A stretch of DNA of 64,000 nt from Algoriphagus litoralis (GTDB lineage Bacteria > Bacteroidota > Bacteroidia > Cytophagales > Cyclobacteriaceae). The notes beneath the pieces are model-generated. The model was not told the DNA's origin. It did no database searches and worked only from the letters and a program-made list of their open reading frames with translations. A program made the translations under genes and the position numbers. Shown here in pieces: positions 52,326-61,859 of this stretch (position 1 is its first letter; each line of letters opens with the position of its first letter). The stretch covers positions 1-64,000 of the forward strand of contig NZ_QGOL01000017.1 in assembly GCF_003259255.1 (NCBI RefSeq), in the 5' to 3' direction.

Positions 52326-52790
52326 ATGATGAACAGACTTCTCTTACTTTCAATCTTTTTTCTTACCGTTTCCCTAGTAGGCTGCAAGCCTTACAAACCT
52401 GAAGGCCAAGGCATCACCGGCACGCTCACTTGGCTGGATGGGAATCAAATGCCCATGGTCACTGAAGACGGGAAAGGTACTGACAAAGTAGCCCCAAAAC
52501 CCATCAAGCGAGTAGTTAAAGTATATCCACTGATCAAATTCTCCGACCTGAAGATGGAAGAAGGACTATTTACGGCAGTGTCGGCACAACCCATCACTGA
52601 GGTAGAGTCAAACGATAGCGGTGCGTACTCTATTCAGCTTAGCCCCGGTAGATATTCTGTATTTGTAGTAGAAGAAAATGGGCTATTCGCCAATGTTTTT
52701 GATGGAGATGGAAATGTAAATCCAGTCACTGTGAAAGAAAATGAGTGGACCTTGCTGGATATAGTGGTGAATTATAAGGCGGTTTATTGA
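52326..52790 (+). CDS. Small lipoprotein with transthyretin-like domain
   Basis: The lipoprotein signal ends 'VSLVGC' (Cys20). The rest includes 'GQGITGTLTWLDGNQMP', a gap region, 'IKRVVKVYPLIKFSDL' and 'ESNDSGAYSIQLSPGRYSVFVVEENGLFANVFDGDGNVNPVTV', the pattern of a carboxypeptidase-regulatory/transthyretin-like beta sandwich. Such domains in Bacteroidota are structural or binding modules in the periplasm or on the surface. Probably co-transcribed with the metallohydrolase. A bidirectional terminator follows. Confidence 0.75.
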   Translation: MMNRLLLLSIFFLTVSLVGCKPYKPEGQGITGTLTWLDGNQMPMVTEDGKGTDKVAPKPIKRVVKVYPLIKFSDLKMEEGLFTAVSAQPITEVESNDSGAYSIQLSPGRYSVFVVEENGLFANVFDGDGNVNPVTVKENEWTLLDIVVNYKAVY

Positions 52791-52817
52791 AAGTCCTTTT
52801 TTCTAAAAAGCATAAAA

Positions 52818-52842
52818 AAACCCGGAAGATTTTTCCGGGTTT
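52818..52842. terminator. Bidirectional terminator between lipoprotein gene and clpC
   Basis: AAACCCGGAA (52818-52827) and TTCCGGGTTT (52833-52842) flank a 5-base loop, with A-rich and T-rich tails on opposite sides. It serves both convergent transcripts. Confidence 0.85.
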
Positions 52843-52869
52843 TACATTAAGACTGATATCAATAGGAAT

Positions 52870-55407
52870 TTATTCCTCCGCTTTTTCTTTCTTTTTCACA
52901 GAAATACTCAATTCAGAACCTTCGCCAGCGTAATCGGCAGTGATTACATCACCTTCGGAAAGATCCCCTTTCAGGATTTCTTCGGCAATGGCATCTTCCA
53001 AATATTTCTGAATCGCTCGATTCAATGGACGGGCTCCATACTGCTGATCGTATCCTTTTTCCGCCAAGAAATCTTTGGCCTTTTCTGTCAATTCGATCTT
53101 GTATCCCAAATCGGTAATTCTTTTGAAGAGCTTACCCAAACTGATATCGATGATTTTGAAGATGTGTTCTTTGCTCAGTGAATTGAACACGACTACATCA
53201 TCCAATCTGTTCAAGAATTCAGGGCTAAAGGCTTTCTTCAAAGCGGACTGAATGGTTGACTTCATCACATCATCAGATCCTTCGGACTTGGCACGGTTGG
53301 CAAAACCAATTCCAGCACCGAAATCCTTTAGGTCACGTACTCCGATATTAGAAGTCATGATGATAATCGTATTTCTGAAATCTACTCTGCGACCCAAACC
53401 GTCAGTTAAGATTCCATCATCCAAGACTTGGAGCAGAATGTTAAACACATCAGGGTGAGCCTTTTCGATCTCATCAAGCAGAACCACAGAATAAGGCTTT
53501 CTCCTGACCTTTTCGGTCAATTGTCCACCTTCTTCATAGCCTACATAGCCTGGAGGTGCTCCAACCAATCTGGATACGGAGAACTTCTCCATGTACTCTG
53601 ACATGTCGATTCGAATTAAGGAATCTTCCTTATCAAAGAGATAGGTAGCCAACATCTTAGCTAATTCGGTTTTTCCGACACCCGTTGGACCAAGGAAAAT
53701 AAAAGAACCGATCGGCTTTTTCGGATCTTTCAGACCTACTCGAGTACGCTGGATGGCTTTAGTCAATTTCTTGATAGCCTCATCCTGACCGATCACTTTA
53801 CCACCCAACTCAGTATTCATGTTGAGCAACTTAGCGCCTTCATTTTGAGCAATTCGCTTGGCTGGAATTCCAGTCATCATCGCAATTACTTCTGCAACGT
53901 TATCTTCTTCGACCACAAAGCGCTTGGACTTGCTTTCTTCTTCCCAGCGGTTTTTGGCTGCTTCCAACTGCTCCAGAAGTTTCTTTTCCTTGTCACGGAG
54001 CTGAGCTGCTTCCTCGTATTTTTGGGATTTGACAACCCTGTTTTTTTCGGTTTTGATATTCTCCACTTCAGACTCCAGTTTCAGAATATCTTCCGGAACG
54101 TGAATGTTGTTGATGTGTACTCTTGCTCCTGCTTCGTCCAGAATATCTATTGCTTTATCTGGAAGGAATCGATCTGAGATATACCGATCAGACAATTTCA
54201 CACAAGCCTCAATGGCTTCTGGAGTGTAAATTACATTGTGGTGATCTTCGTATTTATCTTTGATGTTTTCCAGAATTTGGATGGTCTCCTCAGGTGAAGT
54301 AGCATCTACCATCACCATCTGGAATCGACGGGCCAAAGCTCCATCTTTCTCGATGTATTGACGGTATTCATCCAAAGTCGTAGCTCCAATGCATTGGATT
54401 TCTCCACGTGCTAAAGCTGGTTTGAACATGTTGGAGGCGTCCAAGGATCCTGAAGCTCCACCTGCTCCAACTATAGTATGCAATTCGTCTATAAACAAAA
54501 TGACATTTGGAGACTTCTCCAGCTCATTCATCACAGCCTTCATTCGCTCCTCAAACTGTCCTCTGTATTTCGTACCAGCAACCAACGATGCCAAGTCCAA
54601 TGTTACCACCCGCTTGTTGAAAAGCACTCGTGAGACTTTTTTCTGAACGATCCGCAAGGCCAAACCTTCCGCAATTGCTGTCTTACCTACACCTGGTTCA
54701 CCGATGAGGATTGGATTGTTTTTCTTTCTTCTGGAAAGAATCTGGGCGACTCGCTCGATTTCTTTTTCTCGACCAATAATGGGATCTAGCTTGTCATCTT
54801 CTGCCATTTTAGTCAAATCACGGCCAAAGTTATCCAAAACTGGCGTTCTGGATTTTTCAGCACCAGGCTTGGACTGACTACCAGATCCACTTCCTGTAGA
54901 ACCAAAAAGCTTGGAACCATCGTCGTCACCATCCTCAGCCTCAGCTTTTGCTCTTGGAGATGAGCCGGCATCTGACTGCATTTCAAGCATTTCCTTGACA
55001 GAATCGTAGTTCACTTCAAACTTATTCAAAATCTGAGTGGCGATATTGTCTTCGTCTCTTAGGATTGAGAGCAACAAATGCTCCGTACCTATCAATTGAC
55101 TTTTAAAGATTTTAGCTTCCAGATACGTGATTTTCAGAACCTTTTCCGACTGACGAGTCAGTGGAATATTGGCCATATTTTTCACATTGTGGTTAGCGGT
55201 GCCTTTGACGGCCCGCTCGATTGCATTGCGCAGCTCATCCAGAGGCACGCCTAATTTTTTTAGAATGGAAACAGCTACACCTTCTCCCTCTCGAATCATT
55301 CCAAGTAAGAGGTGCTCTGTACCAATGTAATCATGACCTAGCCGGAGGGCTTCTTCACGGCTAAGGGAGATCACCTCTTTGACTCTATTTGAAAATTTAG
55401 CTTCCAT
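52870..55407 (-). CDS. clpC: ATP-dependent Clp protease ATP-binding subunit ClpC
   Basis: The 845 residues have two N-terminal Clp_N repeats (1-145: 'EALRLGHDYIGTEHLLLGMIREGEG', 'SQLIGTEHLLLSILRDEDN'). A Gly/Ser-rich linker leads to AAA domain 1 with Walker A 'GEPGVGKTAIAEGLA' and 'LFIDELHTIVGAGG'. A UVR/coiled-coil middle region ('KSQKYEEAAQLRDKEKKLLEQLE') identifies ClpC rather than ClpA or ClpB. AAA domain 2 has 'GPTGVGKTELAKMLA' and a C-terminal D2-small domain. It unfolds proteins for ClpP. Monocistronic. Confidence 0.96.
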   Translation of the reverse strand: MEAKFSNRVKEVISLSREEALRLGHDYIGTEHLLLGMIREGEGVAVSILKKLGVPLDELRNAIERAVKGTANHNVKNMANIPLTRQSEKVLKITYLEAKIFKSQLIGTEHLLLSILRDEDNIATQILNKFEVNYDSVKEMLEMQSDAGSSPRAKAEAEDGDDDGSKLFGSTGSGSGSQSKPGAEKSRTPVLDNFGRDLTKMAEDDKLDPIIGREKEIERVAQILSRRKKNNPILIGEPGVGKTAIAEGLALRIVQKKVSRVLFNKRVVTLDLASLVAGTKYRGQFEERMKAVMNELEKSPNVILFIDELHTIVGAGGASGSLDASNMFKPALARGEIQCIGATTLDEYRQYIEKDGALARRFQMVMVDATSPEETIQILENIKDKYEDHHNVIYTPEAIEACVKLSDRYISDRFLPDKAIDILDEAGARVHINNIHVPEDILKLESEVENIKTEKNRVVKSQKYEEAAQLRDKEKKLLEQLEAAKNRWEEESKSKRFVVEEDNVAEVIAMMTGIPAKRIAQNEGAKLLNMNTELGGKVIGQDEAIKKLTKAIQRTRVGLKDPKKPIGSFIFLGPTGVGKTELAKMLATYLFDKEDSLIRIDMSEYMEKFSVSRLVGAPPGYVGYEEGGQLTEKVRRKPYSVVLLDEIEKAHPDVFNILLQVLDDGILTDGLGRRVDFRNTIIIMTSNIGVRDLKDFGAGIGFANRAKSEGSDDVMKSTIQSALKKAFSPEFLNRLDDVVVFNSLSKEHIFKIIDISLGKLFKRITDLGYKIELTEKAKDFLAEKGYDQQYGARPLNRAIQKYLEDAIAEEILKGDLSEGDVITADYAGEGSELSISVKKKEKAEE

Positions 55408-55487
55408 TTATATCCTTTCTGATTGACAATAAACTCTTACGTATGTTACCGAATTTGTTTTAAAAACACAATCCTTTTAATGATTGT

Positions 55488-56111
55488 TCAGTGTTTTTTT
55501 ATTGAATCCCTCAGGATTCTGTCTGACTCAGGGCCTGCACAAAACAACAAATCCAGAATCCCCAAGTTTGGCTCAAAGTCTAAGCCAAAAAGCTGGGTAT
55601 AGCTTACCGGATGGTAGTAATTCCTAACTGAATATGGCTCTGAGGGCACAATTTGACCTCTTATGTTCTGTACATCTGCAGGAATTTCTATTCCCTCAAA
55701 GGCAGCAAGTCTGGCAGGCCAGCGCAGGAGTTTAAGACAGATTGTCAGAAGTTTGAAATTAAACTCCCAAAGATTCTCAGCCCCTTCTTGGTAAATATCC
55801 TGAAAATAGGGGAAGTAATATTCAAAAAAAGGAGCTTTGCCATATCCACTCTGGATTCCACGCAAATGGACTGCTTGCCAGTTTTGGGTGAAATCGATCT
55901 TGATCTGGTCAATGGGTAGTTTAGGACGACGACCTTGGATTGGCACGCTCAGGGTTTCGACTTTATTTGCCAGACGAATTCGGGTCCTATTAAAATAGGA
56001 TTGTCTTGGATAAAAATCCTTGGGAAAAAGCAAAACCTCTTCTGCCTCGGCAATAGCAGCAAAAAACTCCAATGTGGGTAAAAAGTGAAGATCAACGGCA
56101 ATTCTGTTCAA
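55488..56111 (-). CDS. WbqC family protein
   Basis: The 207 residues include 'DLHFLPTLEFFAAIAEAEEVLLFPKDFYPRQSYFNRTRIRLANKVETLSVPIQGRRPKLPIDQIKIDFTQNWQAVHLRGIQSGYGKAPFFEYYFPYFQDIY', the WbqC-like signature. Family members sit in O-antigen or lipid biosynthesis loci and are thought to act as transferases. In Bacteroidota the gene is often a stand-alone housekeeping locus next to signal-peptidase genes, not seen here. 80 bases separate it from clpC on the same strand. Confidence 0.87.
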   Translation of the reverse strand: MNRIAVDLHFLPTLEFFAAIAEAEEVLLFPKDFYPRQSYFNRTRIRLANKVETLSVPIQGRRPKLPIDQIKIDFTQNWQAVHLRGIQSGYGKAPFFEYYFPYFQDIYQEGAENLWEFNFKLLTICLKLLRWPARLAAFEGIEIPADVQNIRGQIVPSEPYSVRNYYHPVSYTQLFGLDFEPNLGILDLLFCAGPESDRILRDSIKKH

Positions 56112-56208
56112 AGTCAGGTAAGTTGGGGGTTATAAGATTATGGGTTAAGAGTGAGGAGTAAATAGTGAGTAGGTAATAATTGAGATTTGAAATTTGGTCA
56201 TTGAGAAT

Positions 56209-56838
56209 TTATACGATATCCTCCAATTGCCCCAGCCCCTGACGGATAATCTCCACCTCATCTCCCGTGCAATCCAAAATGGTTGATGCGATATTCTGTC
56301 CATATCCACCGTCTATCACCACATCTACCAAGTGCTGGTACTTTTCAAAGATCAGTTCCGGATCGGTACTGTATTCGATTACTTCATCCTCATCGTGGAT
56401 CGATGTTGACAAAATGGGCTGGCCCAGTTCCTCCACAATCGCTCGCGGAATGGAATGATCTGGCACACGAATCCCGACGGTCTTTTTATTGCTGTGGAGA
56501 ATCTTCGGGACTACAGAACTCGCTTCCAAAATAAATGTAAATGGACCTGGAAGGCCTTTTTTCATCATCTTGAATACGGGTTTGGTGATCACCCGGGTGT
56601 ATTGGGCGATATTACTTAGATCCGCACAGACAAATGAAAAGTTGTGCTTTTTGGGATTGATGCCCTTGATTTTGCAAATCCGCTCCACGGCCCGTTGATT
56701 GGTGATATCGCATCCCAAGCCATATACTGTGTCTGTGGGATAGATGATTACTCCTCCATTGCGCAGCACTTCGACGATTTGCCTCACTCGCTTTGGATCT
56801 GGATTTTGCTCATAAAGCCTAATAAATTCAGCTGCCAT
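56209..56838 (-). CDS. L-threonylcarbamoyladenylate synthase (Sua5/YciO/YrdC)
   Basis: The 209-residue single-domain YrdC fold contains 'RQIVEVLRNGGVIIYPTDTVYGLGCDITNQRAVERICKIKGINPKKHNFSFVCADLSNIAQYTRV', 'GPFTFILEASSVVPKI' and 'KKTVGIRVPDHSIPRAIVEELGQPILSTSI'. It builds threonylcarbamoyl-AMP from Thr, bicarbonate and ATP for the tRNA t6A modification completed by TsaD. The YciO-type insert 'NPKKHNFSFVC' makes YciO a possible alternative, which may have another role. It overlaps the Nudix gene by one base (TAATG). Confidence 0.88.
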   Translation of the reverse strand: MAAEFIRLYEQNPDPKRVRQIVEVLRNGGVIIYPTDTVYGLGCDITNQRAVERICKIKGINPKKHNFSFVCADLSNIAQYTRVITKPVFKMMKKGLPGPFTFILEASSVVPKILHSNKKTVGIRVPDHSIPRAIVEELGQPILSTSIHDEDEVIEYSTDPELIFEKYQHLVDVVIDGGYGQNIASTILDCTGDEVEIIRQGLGQLEDIV

Positions 56839-57263
56839 TAGCTCATAGGTTTGATTTCTTCTACAAGCTTAACCCATTTATCTTGGATTTGGTGCACTAT
56901 GGGCACATCGGCCGCTGCCCAATCTAGGGTAAAAAGCTCATGTTCTCCTAACCATACCAACTCTTCGTGCTCGAGTAAATGGAAATCGAAACTTTTTAAC
57001 TGGGCAAGAAAAGGAATCAGCCGGATGGTTTTTTCGTCAGAATAGACATAATCAGAAGACGGGAGTGCTTGGACTACCTGGATCTTAACTGCTAATTCTT
57101 CCTGAATTTCCCGTATCAAACATGCCTCGGGACTTTCGCCAGCCTCTATCTTTCCTCCTGGGAATTCCCATTTTCCAGCCAAATCCATGGTCTCAGACCG
57201 CTTTGCCGCTAGGACTTTTCCCTGATGAAAAATTATGGCGCAGGTGACGGGGATGATTTTCAT
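56838..57263 (-). CDS. Nudix hydrolase (MutT-like)
   Basis: ATG at 57263 yields 141 residues, beginning 'MKIIPVTCAIIFHQGKVLAAKRSETMDLAGKWEFPGGKIEAGESPEACLIREIQEELAV'. A longer frame upstream has no family similarity. The Nudix box Gx5Ex7REUxEExGU is present ('GGKIEAGESPEACLIREIQEEL'), and the spacing and 'R.......GKWEFPGG' fit MutT-type 8-oxo-dGTP or CTP pyrophosphohydrolases. The gene ends in the TAATG overlap with the Sua5-type gene, making an operon of two nucleotide/tRNA-related functions. Confidence 0.9.
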   Translation of the reverse strand: MKIIPVTCAIIFHQGKVLAAKRSETMDLAGKWEFPGGKIEAGESPEACLIREIQEELAVKIQVVQALPSSDYVYSDEKTIRLIPFLAQLKSFDFHLLEHEELVWLGEHELFTLDWAAADVPIVHQIQDKWVKLVEEIKPMS

Positions 57264-57427
57264 GGTTAAAAATAGAAATACAGTAGAAATACCTTGAAAT
57301 AAAACCGCTAAAGTGGTTGAAATAGCCCGCAAATATTGCCATTTCCGAAACCTTAGAAACCAGATCCCACGAATCGCATTTCGCGTAGCATATCACTACA
57401 AAAATACATTTCCTCAAAACCATTCCT

Positions 57428-57435
57428 TATTTTTG
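57428..57435 (+). promoter_or_regulatory. Possible -7 box (TATTTTTG) for mltG
   Basis: TATTTTTG fits TAnnTTTG and lies just before the ATG at 57442. The closeness would give a nearly leaderless transcript. No clear -33 element. Confidence 0.25.
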
Positions 57436-57441
57436 TCGCCT

Positions 57442-58485
57442 ATGATGTCTGATAAGAAGAGAAAATTCCTCCTGGTCCTGCTGATATCCTCTTCGGTATT
57501 GGCTATTTCGCTGACGTTTTACTTTTACCAGCTTTTTTTTAGCCCAAACACCATGGTCGATTCTGACCGGGTGTATATGCTGAAAATTCCGAGTAATGCG
57601 GTATTCAAGCAAGTTTCCAATCAGCTCTATGATGATCGGGTGATCAATGATGCGATCAGCTTTGCTTTTGTCAGTAAGGTATTGGGCTATCAGGATGCTG
57701 TCAAGCCGGGTCTTTATCAGGTTGACCCCAAAATGAGTAATCTTGAATTGGTGCGCATGCTGCGAAGTGGTGCACAAGTCCCAGTGAAGGTGACCTTTAA
57801 TAATGTACGGACAAAAGAGGACCTAGCGGAAAAGATCACGGCAAACCTAGAAGTGACCCCTGACCAGTTTATGGCTTTGATCCAGGACTCGGTTTATATC
57901 CGAAAGTTTGATTTTGAAGAGGAGTCCATCATGAGCATGTTTATCCCCAATACCTATGAATTCTGGTGGAACACAAGCCCTGAGGCACTATTTGATAGAA
58001 TGTACCGGGAATATCAGACTTTTTGGACGGAGGAACGAAAGCAAAAAGCACAGGCCATGGGACTTTCACAAAAGGAAGTCAGTACACTGGCCTCCATTGT
58101 ACAGGCCGAAAGTCAAAAATCAGATGAGCGCCCACGTATCGCCGGCGTCTACCTCAACCGAATGAAAATTGGGATGCCCCTACAGGCTGATCCTACGTTG
58201 GTTTTCGCGACCGGTGATTTCACGTTGAAGCGAATTCTGAATATTCATAAACAAATCGACAGCCCATACAACACTTATAAGAATGCGGGCTTACCTCCGG
58301 GACCTATCAATCTACCGGACATCAACTCGCTGAATGCCGTTTTGAACTCAGAGAGTCATGAGTACTATTATTTCTGCGCAAAAGAGGATTTTTCCGGATA
58401 CCATGCTTTCGCAAAAACACTTGCCGAGCACAATGCGAATGCACGTCGCTACCAATCTGCACTGAATGCAGCCAAAATTTTCTGA
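57442..58485 (+). CDS. mltG: Endolytic murein transglycosylase MltG
   Basis: ATG at 57442 (or the adjacent ATG at 57445) gives 347 residues. A cytoplasmic tail and one transmembrane helix (about 8-30) are followed by a LysM-like region and the YceG domain: 'PSNAVFKQVSNQLYDDRVI', 'LKPGLYQVD'-type segment 'AVKPGLYQVDPKMSNLELVRML', 'STLASIVQAESQKSDERPRIAGVYLNRMKIGMPLQADPTLVFA' with the catalytic Glu in 'QAES', and 'SPYNTYKNAGLPPGPINLPDINSLNAVLN'. It cleaves nascent glycan strands and sets their length. It is followed 2 bases later by the thioesterase gene. Confidence 0.95.
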   Translation: MMSDKKRKFLLVLLISSSVLAISLTFYFYQLFFSPNTMVDSDRVYMLKIPSNAVFKQVSNQLYDDRVINDAISFAFVSKVLGYQDAVKPGLYQVDPKMSNLELVRMLRSGAQVPVKVTFNNVRTKEDLAEKITANLEVTPDQFMALIQDSVYIRKFDFEEESIMSMFIPNTYEFWWNTSPEALFDRMYREYQTFWTEERKQKAQAMGLSQKEVSTLASIVQAESQKSDERPRIAGVYLNRMKIGMPLQADPTLVFATGDFTLKRILNIHKQIDSPYNTYKNAGLPPGPINLPDINSLNAVLNSESHEYYYFCAKEDFSGYHAFAKTLAEHNANARRYQSALNAAKIF

Positions 58486-58487
58486 CA

Positions 58488-58895
58488 ATGTTCTGCTCCG
58501 AAACCCAACTCCGAGTACGCTATGCAGAAACTGATCAAATGGGGTATGTGTACTATGGAAATTATGCGATGTACTTTGAAGTTGCCCGGGTAGAAGCCAT
58601 GCGATCCGCTAACTTCTCCTACCGGCAAATGGAAGAAAACGGCGTGATGATGCCTGTGCTCGAAAGTCACATTCGCTACCTCAAGCCTGGAAAATACGAT
58701 GAACTTTTGACCATTAAAACAACAATCCCTGAATTCCCGGGAGTCAAAATCCGGTTTGAGTATCAAGTATTTAATGAACTTGGGGATTTGATCACAGAAG
58801 GCTGGACAACCTTGGCTTTTCTCAAAAAAGAAAGCCACCAACCTACCCGCCCTCCCAAGAATTTACTAGATTTATTGAAACCCTATTTCGATTAA
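58488..58895 (+). CDS. YbgC/4-HBT-like acyl-CoA thioesterase
   Basis: The 135-residue hot-dog-fold protein contains 'TQLRVRYAETDQMGYVYYGNYAMYFEVARVEAMRSANFSYRQMEENGVMMPVLESHIRYLKPGKYDELLTIKTTI'. The catalytic Asp of 'AETDQMGYVYYGNY' is present. It hydrolyses short or aromatic acyl-CoA thioesters. Two bases separate it from mltG and eleven from the YihY gene, so the three are co-transcribed, a conserved-looking envelope cluster. Confidence 0.92.
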   Translation: MFCSETQLRVRYAETDQMGYVYYGNYAMYFEVARVEAMRSANFSYRQMEENGVMMPVLESHIRYLKPGKYDELLTIKTTIPEFPGVKIRFEYQVFNELGDLITEGWTTLAFLKKESHQPTRPPKNLLDLLKPYFD

Positions 58896-58906
58896 AGTTT
58901 TATCCT

Positions 58907-59872
58907 GTGGTCCAAAAACAACTTTTCAAATGGAGATTACGCTTTCAGCTGAAGGCTAGGCATTTGAAAAAGATTCATTTTGGCTCACCTGACAAAAACC
59001 TGTACGATGTGATCCGGATTTTTATCCAGCAACTCAAAAAAGATGACATCAATGAGCGCGCGGGATCCATGGCATTCAGCTATACCATCGCACTTTTCCC
59101 GCTTTTGCTGTTTTTGCTGAACCTGATTCCATACCTGCAGGACTTTTTTCCAGTAGTGACTACCGAAAACATCTTTGCTTTTGTGCAAACGATAATGCCT
59201 CAAGGAGTCTATGAAAATATCAGTTCAACTCTGGTGGACATTGTATCCAGACCACGGCAAAGCCTGCTTTCCTTTGGGTTTTTCTTTGCGCTTTTTGCTT
59301 CTACCCAAGGCGTGATGTCTATGATGACTTCATTCAATTCGGTATATAAGACCAAAGAAAACAGAGGATTTTTGAAATCCAGAATCATTGCGGTCAGCAT
59401 AGTCTTTGCCTTAGTTCTGACGATTTTCACAGCTAGTACGGTAATGATCATTGGCAGCATCCTGATCAATGCTTTGGATGAAATGCAGGTTTTCAACTCG
59501 AACTTTATGATTTTTCTTTTCAATACCTTCAAGTTTCTCATCCTACTATTCGTTTTTTACATTACTTCAGCATTTATTTTCAGGCTTGCACCGGCCGTAC
59601 ATGACAAGTGGAATTTTTTCTCCATCGGAGCACAGCTATCCGGACTATTGATCACTTTTGCCTTTTATGGGTTTATCTTCTATATAGAAAATTTTGCCAG
59701 CTACAATAAGCTTTACGGGTCGATTGGGACCTTGATCGCGCTGATGCTATGGCTATACATCACTTCGCTGATTGTGTTGGTTTGCTTTGAAGTCAATGTA
59801 AGTTTCGATTTGGCAGAAGAGAAGCAAAGAGAACGAGAAAATCGACGAAAAATGCTGGCTGATACCAAATAA
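58907..59872 (+). CDS. YihY/BrkB-family membrane protein
   Basis: GTG start, 321 residues, six transmembrane helices. Family hallmarks are 'DDINERAGSMAFSYTIALFPLLLFLLNLIP', 'RQSLLSFGFFFALFASTQGVMSMMTSFNSVYK', 'FIFRLAPAVHDKW' and 'NKLYGSIGTLIALMLWLYITSLIVLVCFEVN'. The function is unsettled: once called RNase BN or virulence factor BrkB, it is now thought to be an envelope or lipid transporter. It has a charged C-terminal tail 'EEKQRERENRRKML'. Last gene of the mltG transcript. Confidence 0.92.
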   Translation: MVQKQLFKWRLRFQLKARHLKKIHFGSPDKNLYDVIRIFIQQLKKDDINERAGSMAFSYTIALFPLLLFLLNLIPYLQDFFPVVTTENIFAFVQTIMPQGVYENISSTLVDIVSRPRQSLLSFGFFFALFASTQGVMSMMTSFNSVYKTKENRGFLKSRIIAVSIVFALVLTIFTASTVMIIGSILINALDEMQVFNSNFMIFLFNTFKFLILLFVFYITSAFIFRLAPAVHDKWNFFSIGAQLSGLLITFAFYGFIFYIENFASYNKLYGSIGTLIALMLWLYITSLIVLVCFEVNVSFDLAEEKQRERENRRKMLADTK

Positions 59873-59959
59873 CTTAAGGCCGTCTTAGTCCATAAACTAG
59901 AGTGTCCCTTGCTGATAAAAATTGGCTATTTTTAGCTTACAATCTTCAAAACCACCTCC

Positions 59960-61789
59960 ATGAACCGAAAATCACTTGTCACCTCCCTTTTACTAGCGTT
60001 AGTATTCCTAGCAGCTTGTTCCAAGCCGGAACCCAAGACCATACCTGATTCTGAAATCAATGCCTGGTTTGACGCAAAATATGAAGAGCTACTTCAAATG
60101 AGTCCGCTCCAATTGACCACACAAGGCAGGAAAGACCGATACGGAGAAATTGACGACATGAGTGAAGCCGCAGAAGATAAACGTCTGGCGTGGATGGAGT
60201 CGAGTGTTACTGAATTGGAATCAAAATTCGATTACAATTTGTTAAGCCCACAGGCTAAAGTCTCCTATGACCTTTGGAAATACCAATATGAAATGGAAAA
60301 AGGAGAGGTACAGTTCAGGAGAATGAACTATGTCTTCAATCAAATGGGGGGAGTTCATACCATGTTGCCAACCATGCTCATCAATTTCCATAAAGTGGAT
60401 GAATCATCAGACATGGAGGCCCTTATATCCCGGATCAAAGAAAGCGGGAGAGCCATCGGCCAACTTTTGGAACGGGCAAAACTGCAAACTGAGGCTGGCA
60501 TCCGACCGCCTAAATTCGCTTACGAATATGTCATTCAACAATCCAAAGCATTGATTCAAGGACAGCCATTCAGCGAAGGACCAGACAATGCCCCACTTTG
60601 GACAGACGCACTTAGTAAAATTGAAAAACTGGAAACTGAGGGAAAAATCACAGCTGAGCAAGCAGAACAATTCAAAACAAGTGCAAAAGAAGCCCTTCAG
60701 AACGAATTCAAACCTGCCTATGAAAACCTCATCGCTTGGCTGGAATCCGAACTTCCATATCTAGAGGAATCTCCCACTGGTGTCAGTCGCCATGAAATGG
60801 GAAATGCATTGTATGCTCATCGACTTAAAGCCTCCACCACAACCAGCCTGACTGCGGAGGAAATCCATCAAATAGGTTTGAATGAGGTCAAACGGATTCA
60901 GCAGGAAATGCTTGCGATTAAGGATCAGGTTGGGTTTGAAGGTGATTTGCAGGAGTTTTTCAAATTCGTCAACAGTGACCCCCAGTTTTTCTTCCCAAAT
61001 ACCGACGAGGGAAGACAGGCGTATCTGGACGAATCGACCGCCTACCTTGATGCGATCAAGGCAAAACTTCCTGAGTTTTTTGGGATTCTGCCGAAAGCGG
61101 ATTTGGTGGTAAAACGCGTGGAAGCTTTCCGCGAACAGGATGGGGCACCGCAGCATTACAACCAGGGAACGCCAGACGGATCTCGTCCTGGCACCTACTA
61201 TGTCCACCTTTCAGACATGAATGCAATGCCAAAATCCACCATGGAAGGTGTAGCATATCACGAAGGAAATCCCGGACATCACATGCAGATCTCAATCGCT
61301 CAGGAATTAGAATCTGTGCCAAAGTTCAGGACTCAAATGGGTTTTAATGCTTATGTAGAGGGCTGGGCTTTATACGCTGAAGCATTGGCTAAAGAAATGG
61401 GTGGCTACCAAAACCCATACTATGACTTTGGACGATTGGTCAATGAAATCTGGCGAGCAATCCGACTGGTAACAGACACCGGACTCCATGCCAAAGGCTG
61501 GACAGAAGCAGATGCTATTCAATATTTTTCAGAAAACTCCTCGATTGCTCCGGGTGCTATCCAAGCGGAAGTTCGCCGGTACATGGTAATCCCTGGTCAA
61601 GCAACCGGCTATAAAATAGGAATGCTTAAAATCCAAGAATTACGAAAGCTAGCTGAGACAGAACTGGGAGATAAATTTGACCTAAAAGCCTTCCATGACA
61701 CGGTATTGGGAGGTGGAGCTTTGCCATTGGATATTTTGGAAAAAGTGGTGAAGGAGTGGATTGATGAGGTGAAGGGAAGTGATAAGTAA
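59960..61789 (+). CDS. DUF885 family metal-dependent peptidase-like lipoprotein
   Basis: The lipoprotein signal ends 'LVFLAAC' (Cys20). The 609-residue helical protein has the DUF885 zinc motif His434-Glu435 with 'PGHH' ending at His441 ('YHEGNPGHHMQ'), and 'AYVEGWALYAEALAKEMGGYQNPYYDFGRLVNEIWRAIRLVTDTGLHAKGWT', similar to M32/M3-like gluzincins. Exported DUF885 proteins are presumed carboxy- or dipeptidases. 'PGQATGYKIGMLKIQELR' is also characteristic. Monocistronic. Confidence 0.92.
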   Translation: MNRKSLVTSLLLALVFLAACSKPEPKTIPDSEINAWFDAKYEELLQMSPLQLTTQGRKDRYGEIDDMSEAAEDKRLAWMESSVTELESKFDYNLLSPQAKVSYDLWKYQYEMEKGEVQFRRMNYVFNQMGGVHTMLPTMLINFHKVDESSDMEALISRIKESGRAIGQLLERAKLQTEAGIRPPKFAYEYVIQQSKALIQGQPFSEGPDNAPLWTDALSKIEKLETEGKITAEQAEQFKTSAKEALQNEFKPAYENLIAWLESELPYLEESPTGVSRHEMGNALYAHRLKASTTTSLTAEEIHQIGLNEVKRIQQEMLAIKDQVGFEGDLQEFFKFVNSDPQFFFPNTDEGRQAYLDESTAYLDAIKAKLPEFFGILPKADLVVKRVEAFREQDGAPQHYNQGTPDGSRPGTYYVHLSDMNAMPKSTMEGVAYHEGNPGHHMQISIAQELESVPKFRTQMGFNAYVEGWALYAEALAKEMGGYQNPYYDFGRLVNEIWRAIRLVTDTGLHAKGWTEADAIQYFSENSSIAPGAIQAEVRRYMVIPGQATGYKIGMLKIQELRKLAETELGDKFDLKAFHDTVLGGGALPLDILEKVVKEWIDEVKGSDK

Positions 61790-61859
61790 GTAGCCTCTTA
61801 GGCTGAGACCTTGCACTACGAGCGTAGCGTTTATCGAAAACAATTAGGTGACCAATAGG